From Jiangella asiatica (GTDB lineage Bacteria > Actinomycetota > Actinomycetes > Jiangellales > Jiangellaceae): a stretch of 64,000 nt of DNA. Position numbers and translations under genes: made by a program. This document shows positions 18,679-27,056 of the stretch, piece by piece. The notes beneath the pieces are model-generated. The model did not search any database and had not been told where the DNA came from. It saw only the letters and a list, made by a program, of their open reading frames with translations. Location: positions 86,388 through 150,387 of the forward strand of contig NZ_SMKZ01000009.1 of the NCBI RefSeq assembly GCF_004349065.1, given 5' to 3'. Within the stretch, counting starts at the first letter, position 1; the number at the start of each line of letters is the position of its first letter.

Positions 18679-19920
18679 ATGCCTGGCACGCCGCCGGCGC
18701 CTATGGTCGGAGGCGTGAAGTGGACCGACCGTGTCAACGTGTGGGCGCAGGATGCCGCGCTCGCGCTGCTGTTGCTGTTCGTGGGCATCGGCGGGACGCA
18801 CGCGGCCACCGAGGGACAGGAGTGGAGCCGCGACCCGGAGCCGTTCACCTACGTGCTCGTGGTGATCGCGACGGTGTCGCTGGCGTGGCGGCGGCGCTAT
18901 CCGCGCGGGGTGCTCGTCGTCAGCGGGGCGGCCGTGCTGACCTACCTGGTGGTGGGCTACGCCTACGGCCCGATCATGTTCACCATCGTCGTCGTCTGTT
19001 ACACGGCCGGCTCGTCGCTGCCGCTGCGGGAGGCGCTGCGGTGGGTCGGCGGCTACTACGTGCTGATGTTCGCCGTGTCGATGGTGCGGATCGTCGACGA
19101 GTCCGGCTCCGACCTGTGGCGGCAGGTGACGGGCTGGGGGATCGCCTCCATGGCCGCGTTCGCCGCACCGGTCGCCGTCGGCGCCGCGCTGCGGACCCGG
19201 CGCGAGTCGCAGGAGGACGTGCGGGCGGCGCTGGCGCGGCGCGCGGTGTCGGAGGAGCGGCTGCGCATGGCCCAAGAGCTGCACGACTCCGTCGGGCACG
19301 GGCTCGCCGTCATCGCCATGCAGGCCGGCGTCGCGCTGCACGTGCTCGACCGCAACCCGACGAAGGTCCGCGAGGCGCTGGAGGCCATCCGCGACACCAG
19401 CCGCGCCTCGCTCGACGGCCTGCGCGCGGAGCTGCAGGAGCTGCGCAGCCCGGTCAGCGACGAGGCGCCGCGCCGGCCGGTGCCCGGGCTGGCCGAGGTC
19501 GAGGTGCTGCTCGAACGCATCCGGGCCGGCGGCGTCGAGGTGTCCGCGCGGCTGCCCGATCCGGCCGAGGACGGCGCCGAGCTGCCGCCGGAGATCGACG
19601 TCGCGGCGTACCGGATCGTGCAGGAGTCGCTGACCAACGTGCTGCGGCACGCCGGTGCGACCCGGGCCGAGGTGCACGTCCGCCGCGCTGGCGACGAGCT
19701 GCTGCTCGACGTCACCGACAACGGCGCGGGCGCGGAGGCCGGGACGTCGTCGCCGGCGGTCGGGTCCGGTACCGGGATCGCCGGCATGCGGGCCCGCGCG
19801 GAGGCGCTGGGGGGCCGGCTGCAGGCCGGGCCACGCACCGGCGGCGGGTTCGCCGTCCACGCCCGGCTACCCCTGGCGCGCGCGGACCGAGAGCCGGACA
19901 TGTCAGGATCGACGTCATGA
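18679..19920 (+). CDS. Sensor histidine kinase, NarL-partner type
   Basis: About 413 residues with 4-5 TM segments in the first ~165, then a HisKA_3 dimerisation helix (EERLRMAQELHDSVGHGLAV) and HATPase_c (IVQESLTNVLRHAGA, GTGIAGMRARAEALGG). The start is uncertain: ATG 18679 has GAGG 5 nt upstream; ATG 18703 and GTG 18715 are alternatives giving MVGGVKWTDR or VKWTDR. It overlaps the response regulator by 4 nt and is divergent from the ABC exporter, so exporter control is inferred. Confidence 0.88.
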   Translation: MPGTPPAPMVGGVKWTDRVNVWAQDAALALLLLFVGIGGTHAATEGQEWSRDPEPFTYVLVVIATVSLAWRRRYPRGVLVVSGAAVLTYLVVGYAYGPIMFTIVVVCYTAGSSLPLREALRWVGGYYVLMFAVSMVRIVDESGSDLWRQVTGWGIASMAAFAAPVAVGAALRTRRESQEDVRAALARRAVSEERLRMAQELHDSVGHGLAVIAMQAGVALHVLDRNPTKVREALEAIRDTSRASLDGLRAELQELRSPVSDEAPRRPVPGLAEVEVLLERIRAGGVEVSARLPDPAEDGAELPPEIDVAAYRIVQESLTNVLRHAGATRAEVHVRRAGDELLLDVTDNGAGAEAGTSSPAVGSGTGIAGMRARAEALGGRLQAGPRTGGGFAVHARLPLARADREPDMSGSTS

Positions 19921-20588
19921 GTGACGGCACGATCAGGGTCGCGGTGGTGGACGACCAAGCATTGGTCCGGATGGGTTTGCGCACCCTGCTGGAGACCGAG
20001 GACGACACCGAGCTGGCCGGCGAGGCCAGCGACGGGCGCAGCGGCGTCGACGTCGTGCGCCGCACCCGGCCCGACATCGTGCTCATGGACATCCGGATGC
20101 CGGTGATGGACGGACTGGCGGCGCTGCGCGAGATAACCACCGATCCCGGCCTCGCCGACGTCAAGGTCATCGTGCTCACCACGTTCGAACTCGACGAGTA
20201 CGTCTTCGAGGCGCTGCGCGGCGGGGCCAGCGGGTTCGTCCTCAAGGACTCACCGCCCGACGAGCTGCTGCACGCCATCCGGGTGGTCGCCGACGGCGCC
20301 TCGCTGCTGTCGCCGTCGGTCACCCGGCGGGTCATCGAGAAGTTCAGCGCCCGCGAGGCGCCGGCCAGCGCGCCGCACCCGGAGCTGGACCGGCTCACCG
20401 AGCGAGAGCGCGAGATCGTCGCCTGGGTCGCCACTGGGCGGTCCAACGACGAGATCGCCGCCGAGCTGGTCGTCAGCCCTGCCACGGTGCGCACGCACGT
20501 CAGCCGGGCCATGGTGAAGCTGCACGCCCGCGACCGCGCCCAGCTGGTCGTGTTCGCGGTCCAGTCCGGTCTGACGCTTCCGGGATGA
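19917..20588 (+). CDS. NarL/LuxR-family response regulator
   Basis: 223 residues: receiver domain (VAVVDDQALVRMGLRTLL; phosphoacceptor Asp in IVLMDIRMPVMDG; Lys in GFVLKDSPP) and a C-terminal LuxR helix-turn-helix (LTEREREIVAWVATGRSN, ATVRTHVSRAMVKL). The ATG overlaps the kinase stop (ATGA), so the two are translationally coupled. Confidence 0.93.
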   Translation: MSDGTIRVAVVDDQALVRMGLRTLLETEDDTELAGEASDGRSGVDVVRRTRPDIVLMDIRMPVMDGLAALREITTDPGLADVKVIVLTTFELDEYVFEALRGGASGFVLKDSPPDELLHAIRVVADGASLLSPSVTRRVIEKFSAREAPASAPHPELDRLTEREREIVAWVATGRSNDEIAAELVVSPATVRTHVSRAMVKLHARDRAQLVVFAVQSGLTLPG

Positions 20589-21415
20589 GCATGCGGGTGG
20601 AGACGTCGCCGTCCACGCGGGGGTCGGCGCGGCCGAAGGTAGTGGCGACCGACCTCGACGGCACCCTGCTGCGCAGCGACGGCACCGTGTCCGACCGCAC
20701 CCGCGCGGCCCTGGCCCGGGCCGAGGACGCCGGTGCCACCGTGGTGTTCGTGTCCGGGCGGCCGCCGCGGTGGATCGACGAGCTGTCCGACGCCGTCGGC
20801 GCGCACGGCCTGGCCATCTGCGCGAACGGCGCCCTGGTCTACGACGTGCGCCGGCGCGAGGTGGTCGAGGAGCACGGTCTGCCCGGCGACATCGCGCTGC
20901 AGGTGGCGCAGGCCATCCGCGAGAGCGTCCCGGGCTCGACGTTCGCCATCGAGCGGCGGATGCGCTTCGGCCACGAGCCCACCTTCCGCGGCCGCTGGCC
21001 CGCGCCGCACGACACGCTGGTGGCCGATCTGGACGAGCTGCTCGCCGAGCCGGTGTCGAAGCTGCTGGTGAGGCACCCGGAGCTAGACGCGCGCGAGTTC
21101 GTGTCCCGGGCCGCCGCGGTGGTCGGCTCGCTGGCGACGTCCACGTACTCCGGCACCGACGCCGTGCTGGAGATCAGCGCGTCCGGCGTCTCGAAGGCGT
21201 CCACGCTGGCGACGCTCTGCGCCGAGCTGGGCGCGGACGCCCACGACGTCGTGGCCTTCGGCGACATGCCCAACGACGTGCCGATGCTCACGTGGGCCGG
21301 CACGTCCTACGCCGTCGCCGACGCGCACCCCGACGCCGTCGCGGCGGCCACCCACCGATGCGGGAGCAACGACGCCGACGGCGTCGCCGAGGTTTTGGAG
21401 CGCCTGTTCTCCTGA
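20585..21415 (+). CDS. HAD-superfamily (Cof-type) phosphatase
   Basis: 276 residues with HAD motif I VVATDLDGTLLRSDG (two Asp), motif II VFVSGRPPRW, motif III Lys in GVSKASTLATL and motif IV AFGDMPNDVPML. The class IIB cap lies between motifs II and III. These enzymes dephosphorylate sugar phosphates or flavin precursors; the substrate is not predictable. The start overlaps the response regulator stop by 4 nt. Confidence 0.9.
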   Translation: MSMRVETSPSTRGSARPKVVATDLDGTLLRSDGTVSDRTRAALARAEDAGATVVFVSGRPPRWIDELSDAVGAHGLAICANGALVYDVRRREVVEEHGLPGDIALQVAQAIRESVPGSTFAIERRMRFGHEPTFRGRWPAPHDTLVADLDELLAEPVSKLLVRHPELDAREFVSRAAAVVGSLATSTYSGTDAVLEISASGVSKASTLATLCAELGADAHDVVAFGDMPNDVPMLTWAGTSYAVADAHPDAVAAATHRCGSNDADGVAEVLERLFS

Positions 21416-21421
21416 CGTAAA

Positions 21422-21531
21422 CCGGAAATGATCACGTTCAGCACGAAATCTCGTGTCGCACCATGCAGGTGATCCTGGTGACGCACGGGTGATCCTGGTG
21501 ACGCACGGGTGAACGTGATCATCATTTCCGG
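21422..21531. repeat. Palindromic repeat family B with internal 20-bp duplication
   Basis: Outer arms: 21422-21440 (contains AATGATCACGTTCA) and 21510-21531 (TGAACGTGATCATCATTTCC), with 3 extra nt in the right arm. Inside, GGTGATCCTGGTGACGCACG occurs twice in tandem at 21468-21487 and 21488-21507. It lies between convergent genes. Related copies are at 59807-60135. Confidence 0.85.
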
Positions 21532-21536
21532 CGACG

Positions 21537-22097
21537 TCAGCGGAGGACGGCGTCGAGCTGGCCGGCCAGCGGGAGCGCGTCGCGCCGGTTGTCGATCTCG
21601 TGGTGCGGCACCGGCGGCGGCACGCCGGGTTGCGTCGCGGCGACGAACTCGTCGAAGTTGGCCAGCTTCTGCCCGTCCCGGTCGTGCCCGCGGCCGAGAA
21701 TGCGTTCGCGCAGCGTGTCGCCGTTCGACCGGACCCAGAGCAGGTGAACGGGGTCGCCGCCGAGCCGCTTGACGTAGGCCGCCCAGGCGTCCGGGTCGCG
21801 GATCTGGCCGGTGAACGGCGCGACCAGGACCACGGGGCAGCCGGCCGAACGGATCTCGGCCGCGGTGTCGGCCAGGCCGGCGTACTCGTGCACCTTGATG
21901 TGCTGGTCGTACCAGGGGCCCTCGCGCTCGCCGAAGGGCCGGCCGTGCGCCTCGAGCGTCGCCACCACGAAGTGCGCGTAGACGGTGTCCTTGTCCAGCA
22001 GCGCCGGCACCGGGTCGAGCCGGGCGGCGAGCTCGCGCGCGACCGTGGTCTTCCCGGCGCCGGGCGCTCCGGCGATCATCCAAACGGCGGCTCTCAC
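21537..22097 (-). CDS. Small P-loop kinase-like ATP-binding protein
   Basis: 186 residues from GTG 22097 (an ATG at 22076 is the alternative). The Walker A motif [18 protein letters not shown] is at the N-terminus, DKDTVYAHF follows as in nucleoside/shikimate-like kinases, and an Arg-rich lid ([19 protein letters not shown]) comes later. The family (AAA_33, Zeta-toxin-like) phosphorylates small molecules. No antitoxin-like partner is adjacent, so a toxin role is not supported. Confidence 0.8.
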   Translation of the reverse strand: MRAAVWMIAGAPGAGKTTVARELAARLDPVPALLDKDTVYAHFVVATLEAHGRPFGEREGPWYDQHIKVHEYAGLADTAAEIRSAGCPVVLVAPFTGQIRDPDAWAAYVKRLGGDPVHLLWVRSNGDTLRERILGRGHDRDGQKLANFDEFVAATQPGVPPPVPHHEIDNRRDALPLAGQLDAVLR

Positions 22098-22146
22098 GAC
22101 GCCCGACCCTACCGGCCGGGCGGCCTCACACCCGCTCCAGGACCAG

Positions 22147-22329
22147 GTGAAGCCGGTGGTGACGGGGTTGCTCGATCTCGTCCAGCTGCCGGGGCCGCAC
22201 CGGCATGTCGAGTACACTCTGACGCCGCTCGGGCTCAGCATGATCGGCGTGCTCGATGCGCTGTGCGCCTGGGGCGAGGAGCACTGGGACGACCTGCTCG
22301 AAGCCCGCGATCCCTCGGCCGCCCCCTAA
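22147..22329 (+). pseudogene. HxlR-family regulator, C-terminal remnant
   Basis: The frame reads [20 protein letters not shown] then [16 protein letters not shown], the characteristic end of HxlR-type winged-helix regulators (wing, LTPLG, long C-terminal helix). The recognition helix and the conserved Cys near the N-terminus are missing because the sequence upstream is the kinase gene on the other strand. It is therefore a truncated relic, although a GTG at 22147 could permit translation. Confidence 0.7.
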
Positions 22330-22922
22330 GCCCGCACCACCGGCTGGCCCTCGAGCTGGACGCCGGCCGCGCGCAGCTCGTCCAACGCCCGGGCGGTGCT
22401 GTCGGCGGCGACCCCGGCAGTCATGTCCAGCAGCACCGTCGTCTCCAGGCCGGTGCGGGCCGCGTCGAGCGCCGTCGCGCGCACGCAGTGGTCGGTGGCG
22501 ATGCCGACGACGTCGACGGCGTTCACCTCGTGGGTGCGAAGCCAGTCCGCGAGCGGGACGTCGTCGTGGGAGCGGCCCTCGAAGCCGGAGTAGGCCGCGG
22601 TGTACTCGCCCTTGTCGAAGACCGCGTCGAACGGCTGCGGGTCGAGGTTGGGGTGGAAGGCGACGCCGTCGGTGCCGGCGACGCAGTGCCGCGGCCAGCT
22701 GGTGACGTAGTCGGGGGAGTCGGAGAAGTGGTCGCCGGGGTCGATGTGGTGGTCGCGGGTGGCGACGACGTAGTCGTAGCGGCGTTCCCAGGGGTCGCTG
22801 TCGGTCCAGCGTTTGAGCACCTCGGAGATGGCGAAGGCGACGTCGGCGCCCCCGCCGACCGCGAGGCTGCCGCCCTCGCAGAAGTCGTTCTGCACGTCGA
22901 CGACGATCAGTGCACGCTTCAT
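22326..22922 (-). CDS. pncA: Nicotinamidase
   Basis: Hydrolyses nicotinamide to nicotinate for NAD salvage. 198 residues of the isochorismatase fold; catalytic Asp9 (VVDVQNDF), Lys104 (FDKGEYTA) and Cys146 (GIATDHCVRATA), with metal-binding residues in TRDHHIDPGDHF. It is translated after pncB in the same operon. Confidence 0.95.
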   Translation of the reverse strand: MKRALIVVDVQNDFCEGGSLAVGGGADVAFAISEVLKRWTDSDPWERRYDYVVATRDHHIDPGDHFSDSPDYVTSWPRHCVAGTDGVAFHPNLDPQPFDAVFDKGEYTAAYSGFEGRSHDDVPLADWLRTHEVNAVDVVGIATDHCVRATALDAARTGLETTVLLDMTAGVAADSTARALDELRAAGVQLEGQPVVRA

Positions 22923-24226
22923 GTCCGCTCCTCCCAGCGGGTGGGGATGGCTGGCTCACCGCGAGAGAGCTGCAGCGCGGTGGGTGGAAGCTCTTCGCGG
23001 GCGCGGCGATGCCGGTCGCGGGCGGCCGACAGGGGCTCACGGCCGACGACCTCGCCGTCGCGGATCAGCGGCATGAGCAGCGGGCGGTCGGTGGCGCCGC
23101 GGCTGTCGTCGGCGGGAGCGTGTTCGACGCCGATGACCTCGGCCTCCGCGACACCCCGGGCACCGAGCCGGCGCAGCGCGTACTTGCGGCCGCCGTGGCT
23201 GACCTTGCCGGCGCTCCTCTTCTCGACCGCGACCAGGTCGCCGTCGTCGTCCTCGCGGGCGACCAGCTTGTAGACCAGGCCCGCGGTGGGCGTGCCCGCG
23301 CCGGTGACCAATGCCGTCCCCACGCCGTAGGCGTCGACGGGGGCGGCGGCCAGCGCGGCGATGGCGTGTTCGTCGAGGTCGCTGGTGACGACGATGCGCG
23401 TCTCGGTCGCGCCGAGGTCGTCCAGCTGCCGGCGTACCTCACCGGCCAGCGAGAGCAGGTCGCCGGAGTCGAGCCGGACCGCGCCCAGCGATGTCCCGGC
23501 GATCTCGACGCCCAGCCGGACCGCCTCGGCGACGTCGTAGGTGTCGACCAGCAGTGTGGTGCCCTTGCCGAGGGAGTCGACCTGCGCGGTGAACGCGTCG
23601 CGCTCGCTGTCGTGCAGCAGCGTGAACGAGTGGGCGCTGGTGCCGCGGGTGGGCACGCCGTGGGTGCGGCCGGCCTCCAGGTTGCTGGTGGAGGCGAAGC
23701 CGGCGATGTAGGCGGCGCGCGCCGCGGCGACGGCGGCCCACTCGTGCGCGCGCCGCGACCCCATCTCGATGCAGGGCCGCTGTCCGGCCGCCGTCGTCAT
23801 CCGGGACGCGGCCGTGGCCACCGCGGAGTCGTAGTTCAGCACCGACAGCGCCAGCGTCTCGAGCAGGACCGCCTCGGCGAAGCTGGACTCGACCACGAGC
23901 AGTGGTGAGTTGGGGAAGTAAGCCTCGCCCTCGCCATACCCCCACACGTCGCCGCTGAAGCGGTAGCCGGCCAGCCAGTCCAGGGTGCGCCCGTCGACGA
24001 CGCAGGTGCGCTCCAGGTAGGCGAGGGCGTCGTCGTCGAACCGGAACGCCTCGATGGCCTCCAGCAGCCGGCCCGTGCCGCCGACCACGCCGTAGCGCCG
24101 GCCGCCGGGCAAACGACGCCCGAACACCTCGAAGACCGAGCGTCGCCCCGCGGTGCCCCTGGCCAGTGCGGCCTGGAGCATCGTCAGCTCGTAATGGTCG
24201 GTGAGCAGGGCTGTCGTAGCCGACAC
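22919..24226 (-). CDS. pncB: Nicotinate phosphoribosyltransferase
   Basis: Forms nicotinate mononucleotide from nicotinate and PRPP, the step after PncA. 435 residues from GTG 24226, which has GGAG 4-5 nt upstream and begins VSATTALLTDHYELTMLQAAL, the expected family N-terminus; the longer frame to 24463 is not homologous. Other motifs include FASTSNLEAG and GAVRLDSGDL. Its stop overlaps the pncA ATG. Confidence 0.94.
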   Translation of the reverse strand: MSATTALLTDHYELTMLQAALARGTAGRRSVFEVFGRRLPGGRRYGVVGGTGRLLEAIEAFRFDDDALAYLERTCVVDGRTLDWLAGYRFSGDVWGYGEGEAYFPNSPLLVVESSFAEAVLLETLALSVLNYDSAVATAASRMTTAAGQRPCIEMGSRRAHEWAAVAAARAAYIAGFASTSNLEAGRTHGVPTRGTSAHSFTLLHDSERDAFTAQVDSLGKGTTLLVDTYDVAEAVRLGVEIAGTSLGAVRLDSGDLLSLAGEVRRQLDDLGATETRIVVTSDLDEHAIAALAAAPVDAYGVGTALVTGAGTPTAGLVYKLVAREDDDGDLVAVEKRSAGKVSHGGRKYALRRLGARGVAEAEVIGVEHAPADDSRGATDRPLLMPLIRDGEVVGREPLSAARDRHRRAREELPPTALQLSRGEPAIPTRWEERT

Positions 24227-24450
24227 AAGCTCCAGAGTATGCGGCGGTACCGCGAATGGCCCGGGTTTCCGGGCGTTGTCGGCGTGGTCATGGCCGGAAT
24301 CGCCTAGATAAGGGCCAGACTGGCGAAGCCGTAGTGTGAGGTGGATGATGAGATGTCGGAGCCGGGGGGAATGACCCGGGTCCGGCGCTGTGTTGCGCTT
24401 GTCAGCCAGTGGCGCGGGGTGATGGCCGGAAGATGACACCATTGGGGGCC

Positions 24451-24750
24451 ATGATGACCGCACCAGTAGAGATCGAGCGTCCGGAGGCTGCGGAGGTACC
24501 GCAGGCCGACGTGCCCTGGGTCACGGTGGTGTGGAACGATCCGGTGAACCTGATGTCGTACGTCACGTACGTCTTTCAGACATACTTCGCCTATCCGAAG
24601 GTCAAGGCCGAGAAGCTCATGCTCGACGTCCACGAGAAGGGCAAAGCCATCGTGTCCTCGGGCACGCGCGAGGAGATGGAGCGGGACGTGGAGGCCATGC
24701 ATTCGTATGGTCTGTGGGCCACGCTGCAGAAGGCGGGGGACCGAGTCTGA
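24451..24750 (+). CDS. clpS: ATP-dependent Clp protease adaptor ClpS
   Basis: Delivers N-degron substrates to ClpA/ClpC. 99 residues from the tandem ATG codons at 24451/24454 after a GGGGG motif. The family core is visible: [19 protein letters not shown], the VHEKGKAIV His region and [12 protein letters not shown]. It is divergent from pncB and coupled to the DUF2017 gene, as is usual in actinobacteria. Confidence 0.94.
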   Translation: MMTAPVEIERPEAAEVPQADVPWVTVVWNDPVNLMSYVTYVFQTYFAYPKVKAEKLMLDVHEKGKAIVSSGTREEMERDVEAMHSYGLWATLQKAGDRV

Positions 24751-25349
24751 GCACCGCTTTCCGTCGAGCTCGCGGAGGCGTCGTCGCCGCGTCGTTCCAC
24801 GTCGTCGAGGTCGAGCTGCTGCGCTCCCTGGTCGGGCAGCTGCTCGAGTTGGTGCGCGACGAGCGCGCCGACACCAAAGCCGGCGACGTGTGGGCGGCTG
24901 AGCTGGGGCTGGGCGACGACGCGCAGTCGCGGCCCACCGACCCGGTGCTGCTGCGGCTGTTCCCCGACGCGTATCGCGAGGACGACGAGGCAGCGTCGGA
25001 TTTCCGCCGGTTCACCGAGCGCGGGCTGCGCGACCGCAAGGCCGCCTCCGCCGCCACCGTGCTGGCGTCGCTGGCCACCGCCGACGGCGCCGCGGCGTCG
25101 GCCCGCTCGGCGAAGTCGCGCGAGAAGTTGCGCATCGAGCTCGACACCGACCAGGCAGAGGCGTGGCTGCGCACCCTCACCGACCTCCGGCTGGCACTTG
25201 GCACCCGCCTCGGCGTGGCGGAGGACGACGAGGACGACTGGCTGGCCCTGGACGAGAACGACCCCCGCCGGCACGTGCACGACGTCTACGACTGGCTCGG
25301 CTGGGTCCAGGAGACCCTGGTCCGCACCCTCTCCGCCGCCATGGAGTAG
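24747..25349 (+). CDS. DUF2017 family protein with probable CTG start
   Basis: About 200 residues beginning (L)[16 protein letters not shown] and ending [20 protein letters not shown], as in DUF2017 proteins that follow clpS. No ATG, GTG or TTG is in frame at the expected start. CTG 24747 overlaps the clpS stop (CTGA) and is preceded by GGGGGA with a 6-nt spacing, so it is the best candidate. No catalytic motif is seen; function unknown, largely helical and acidic. Confidence 0.8.
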   Translation: MSTAFRRARGGVVAASFHVVEVELLRSLVGQLLELVRDERADTKAGDVWAAELGLGDDAQSRPTDPVLLRLFPDAYREDDEAASDFRRFTERGLRDRKAASAATVLASLATADGAAASARSAKSREKLRIELDTDQAEAWLRTLTDLRLALGTRLGVAEDDEDDWLALDENDPRRHVHDVYDWLGWVQETLVRTLSAAME

Positions 25350-25390
25350 GTCCTCGCCGACGCGGGCTGAGCGTGGGCATCTCGCGGCGG

Positions 25391-26044
25391 TCAGGCCTCG
25401 CCACGCAGTGCCGTGGCCAGCCGCTCGGCGGCCTCCACGATGTGCCGGCGGGTGAGCGCCGTCGCCCGCTCCACGTCCCGCGCGGTGACGGCGTCGACGA
25501 TCGCCACGTGCTCGGAGTGTGCCAGCTGCCGGTAGCCGCCGACCCGATGGATGGTCTGGTACCGGAACGTCCGGTGCATCAGCGACACCGTCATCTCCAG
25601 CAGCCGGGGCAGCCCGCACGGCTCGATCACGGCGGTGTGTAGCCGGACGTTCAGGCGGGGGAACTCGGCCTCCTCGTCGGCGATCTCCATCTCGGTCAGG
25701 ATCTCGCGCATCGCGGCGACCGACCGCTCGTCGTGGCGTGGGATGGCCGCCTCGATGGCGGCGGTCTCCAGCGCGGCGCGGATCACCGCCGTCTCGACGA
25801 CCTCCGCGGGTGACAGCACGGGCACGACGGGTCCGGCGTGCGGCCGGTTCTCCAGCCAGCCCTCGCCGAGCAGCCGGGTGACCGCCTCGCGTACCGGGAC
25901 CTTGCTGATGCCGAGATCGGCAGCGACCTGGTCGAGGACCAGGCGCTCGCCGGGTGCCGGCTGTCCGGCGAGGATGCGTTCGCGAAGGTGCTCGTAGACC
26001 AGCTCGGTCTTCGTGCGGTAGGGCAGCTGGTGGCTCGGTGCCAT
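25391..26044 (-). CDS. GntR-family regulator (FadR/FCD subfamily)
   Basis: 217 residues: winged helix (~10-75, LGISKVPVREAVTRLLGEGWL) and an all-helical FCD ligand domain whose metal-site residues include Asp/His in FPRLNVRLHTAVIE and HSEHVAIVDAV. It is divergent from the aminotransferase/antiporter operon with paired inverted repeats between, so it most likely regulates that operon and itself. Confidence 0.9.
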   Translation of the reverse strand: MAPSHQLPYRTKTELVYEHLRERILAGQPAPGERLVLDQVAADLGISKVPVREAVTRLLGEGWLENRPHAGPVVPVLSPAEVVETAVIRAALETAAIEAAIPRHDERSVAAMREILTEMEIADEEAEFPRLNVRLHTAVIEPCGLPRLLEMTVSLMHRTFRYQTIHRVGGYRQLAHSEHVAIVDAVTARDVERATALTRRHIVEAAERLATALRGEA

Positions 26045-26071
26045 TGCCGCATCCTTTCATGCCCGCCCGAA

Positions 26072-26144
26072 CATCGTCGATCAGATCCGATCCTCTTGAC
26101 TGACCGTCGATGGCAGGACAAGATATCGGATCTGATCGACGATG
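26072..26144. promoter_or_regulatory. Paired GntR operators flanking the promoter
   Basis: CATCGTCGATCAGATCCGAT (26072-26091) and its exact reverse complement (26125-26144) are separated by 33 nt. Each contains the near-palindrome GATCnGATC. Between them is TTGACT (26096-26101), a likely -35 for the plus-strand operon with an A/T-rich -10 around 26120-26126. The arrangement suggests looping or occlusion by the adjacent GntR protein. Confidence 0.65.
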
Positions 26145-26153
26145 AGGAGAAGC

Positions 26154-27032
26154 ATGGGTCAGCCGCTGATGGTGTATGTCGACGGGTCGATCGTCCCGGC
26201 CGAGTCCGCGTCCGTGTCGGTGTTCGACGCCGGGTTCCAGTCCGGGGACGCCGTCTGGGAGGGGTTGCGGGTCTACGACGGCACCGTGCTCCGGCTCGCC
26301 GACCACCTGGACCGGCTGGAGCATTCGGCGCGTGCGCTGCGCATCGCGCTGCCCGGGACCCGCGCGCAGATCGCCGCCGCCGTCGCCGCGACGCTCGAGG
26401 CCAACGGCTTCCGCCACGACGTCCACGTGCGGCTCATGGTGACCCGCGGCACCCGCTCGACCTCCGGGATGGACCCGCGCAACGCACCGCCGCGCGGCAC
26501 GCTCGTGGTCGTCGCCGAACACAAGCCCGTGCCCGAGGTTCCCACGCCGCAGCGGCTGCGCACCGCGAGCATCCGCCGCCCGAGCCCCCAGGTGCTCGAC
26601 CCCGGCATCCACCACGCCAACCAGCTCAACTCCATCGTCGCCCGGCTGGAGGTCTGGGACGACGGTGTCGACGCCGCCCTCATGCTGGACACCGACGGCT
26701 TCGTCGCCGAGGTTGACACCGCCAACATCTTCTGCGTGGCCGACGGCGTCGTGCGCACGCCGTTCGCGACCGCCTGCCTGCACGGCATCACCCGGGCCAC
26801 CGTCATGGAGCAGGCGCGCGGTGCCGGGCTCGCGGTCCGGGAGGCACGGCTGTCGTTGTTCGACTTCTACGCCGCCGACGAGGTCTTCGTCACCGGGACC
26901 GTGTGCGAGCTCGTCCCGGTGGTCGAGATCGACGGACGGCGCATCGGCACCGGAGAGCCCGGTCCGATCTGGCGCCAGCTGCTCGACGCCTACCGTGCCC
27001 GGGTCTCGCAGGAGACCGCGGGCCCCCTCTGA
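26154..27032 (+). CDS. Class IV aminotransferase (PLP)
   Basis: 292 residues from ATG 26154, preceded by GAGGAGA. Fold-type IV features: VYVDGSIVP and SVFDAGFQSGDAVWEGLRVYDG near the N-terminus, IHHANQLNSIVARLE with the PLP Lys position occupied by Asn (family members usually have K in this block), GFVAEVDTANIFCV and CLHGITRATVME. The apparent absence of the Schiff-base Lys in this block should be noted. If Lys is truly absent it may be a lyase-like or non-PLP homologue. It precedes an NhaC-type antiporter under GntR control. Confidence 0.8.
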   Translation: MGQPLMVYVDGSIVPAESASVSVFDAGFQSGDAVWEGLRVYDGTVLRLADHLDRLEHSARALRIALPGTRAQIAAAVAATLEANGFRHDVHVRLMVTRGTRSTSGMDPRNAPPRGTLVVVAEHKPVPEVPTPQRLRTASIRRPSPQVLDPGIHHANQLNSIVARLEVWDDGVDAALMLDTDGFVAEVDTANIFCVADGVVRTPFATACLHGITRATVMEQARGAGLAVREARLSLFDFYAADEVFVTGTVCELVPVVEIDGRRIGTGEPGPIWRQLLDAYRARVSQETAGPL

Positions 27033-27056
27033 TCCGTACGTCCGAAGGAGTGCGGC

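Noticed and set aside
21537..22097. Zeta-toxin-type toxin-antitoxin system
   Set aside because: P-loop kinase fold only; no epsilon-type antitoxin gene next to it.
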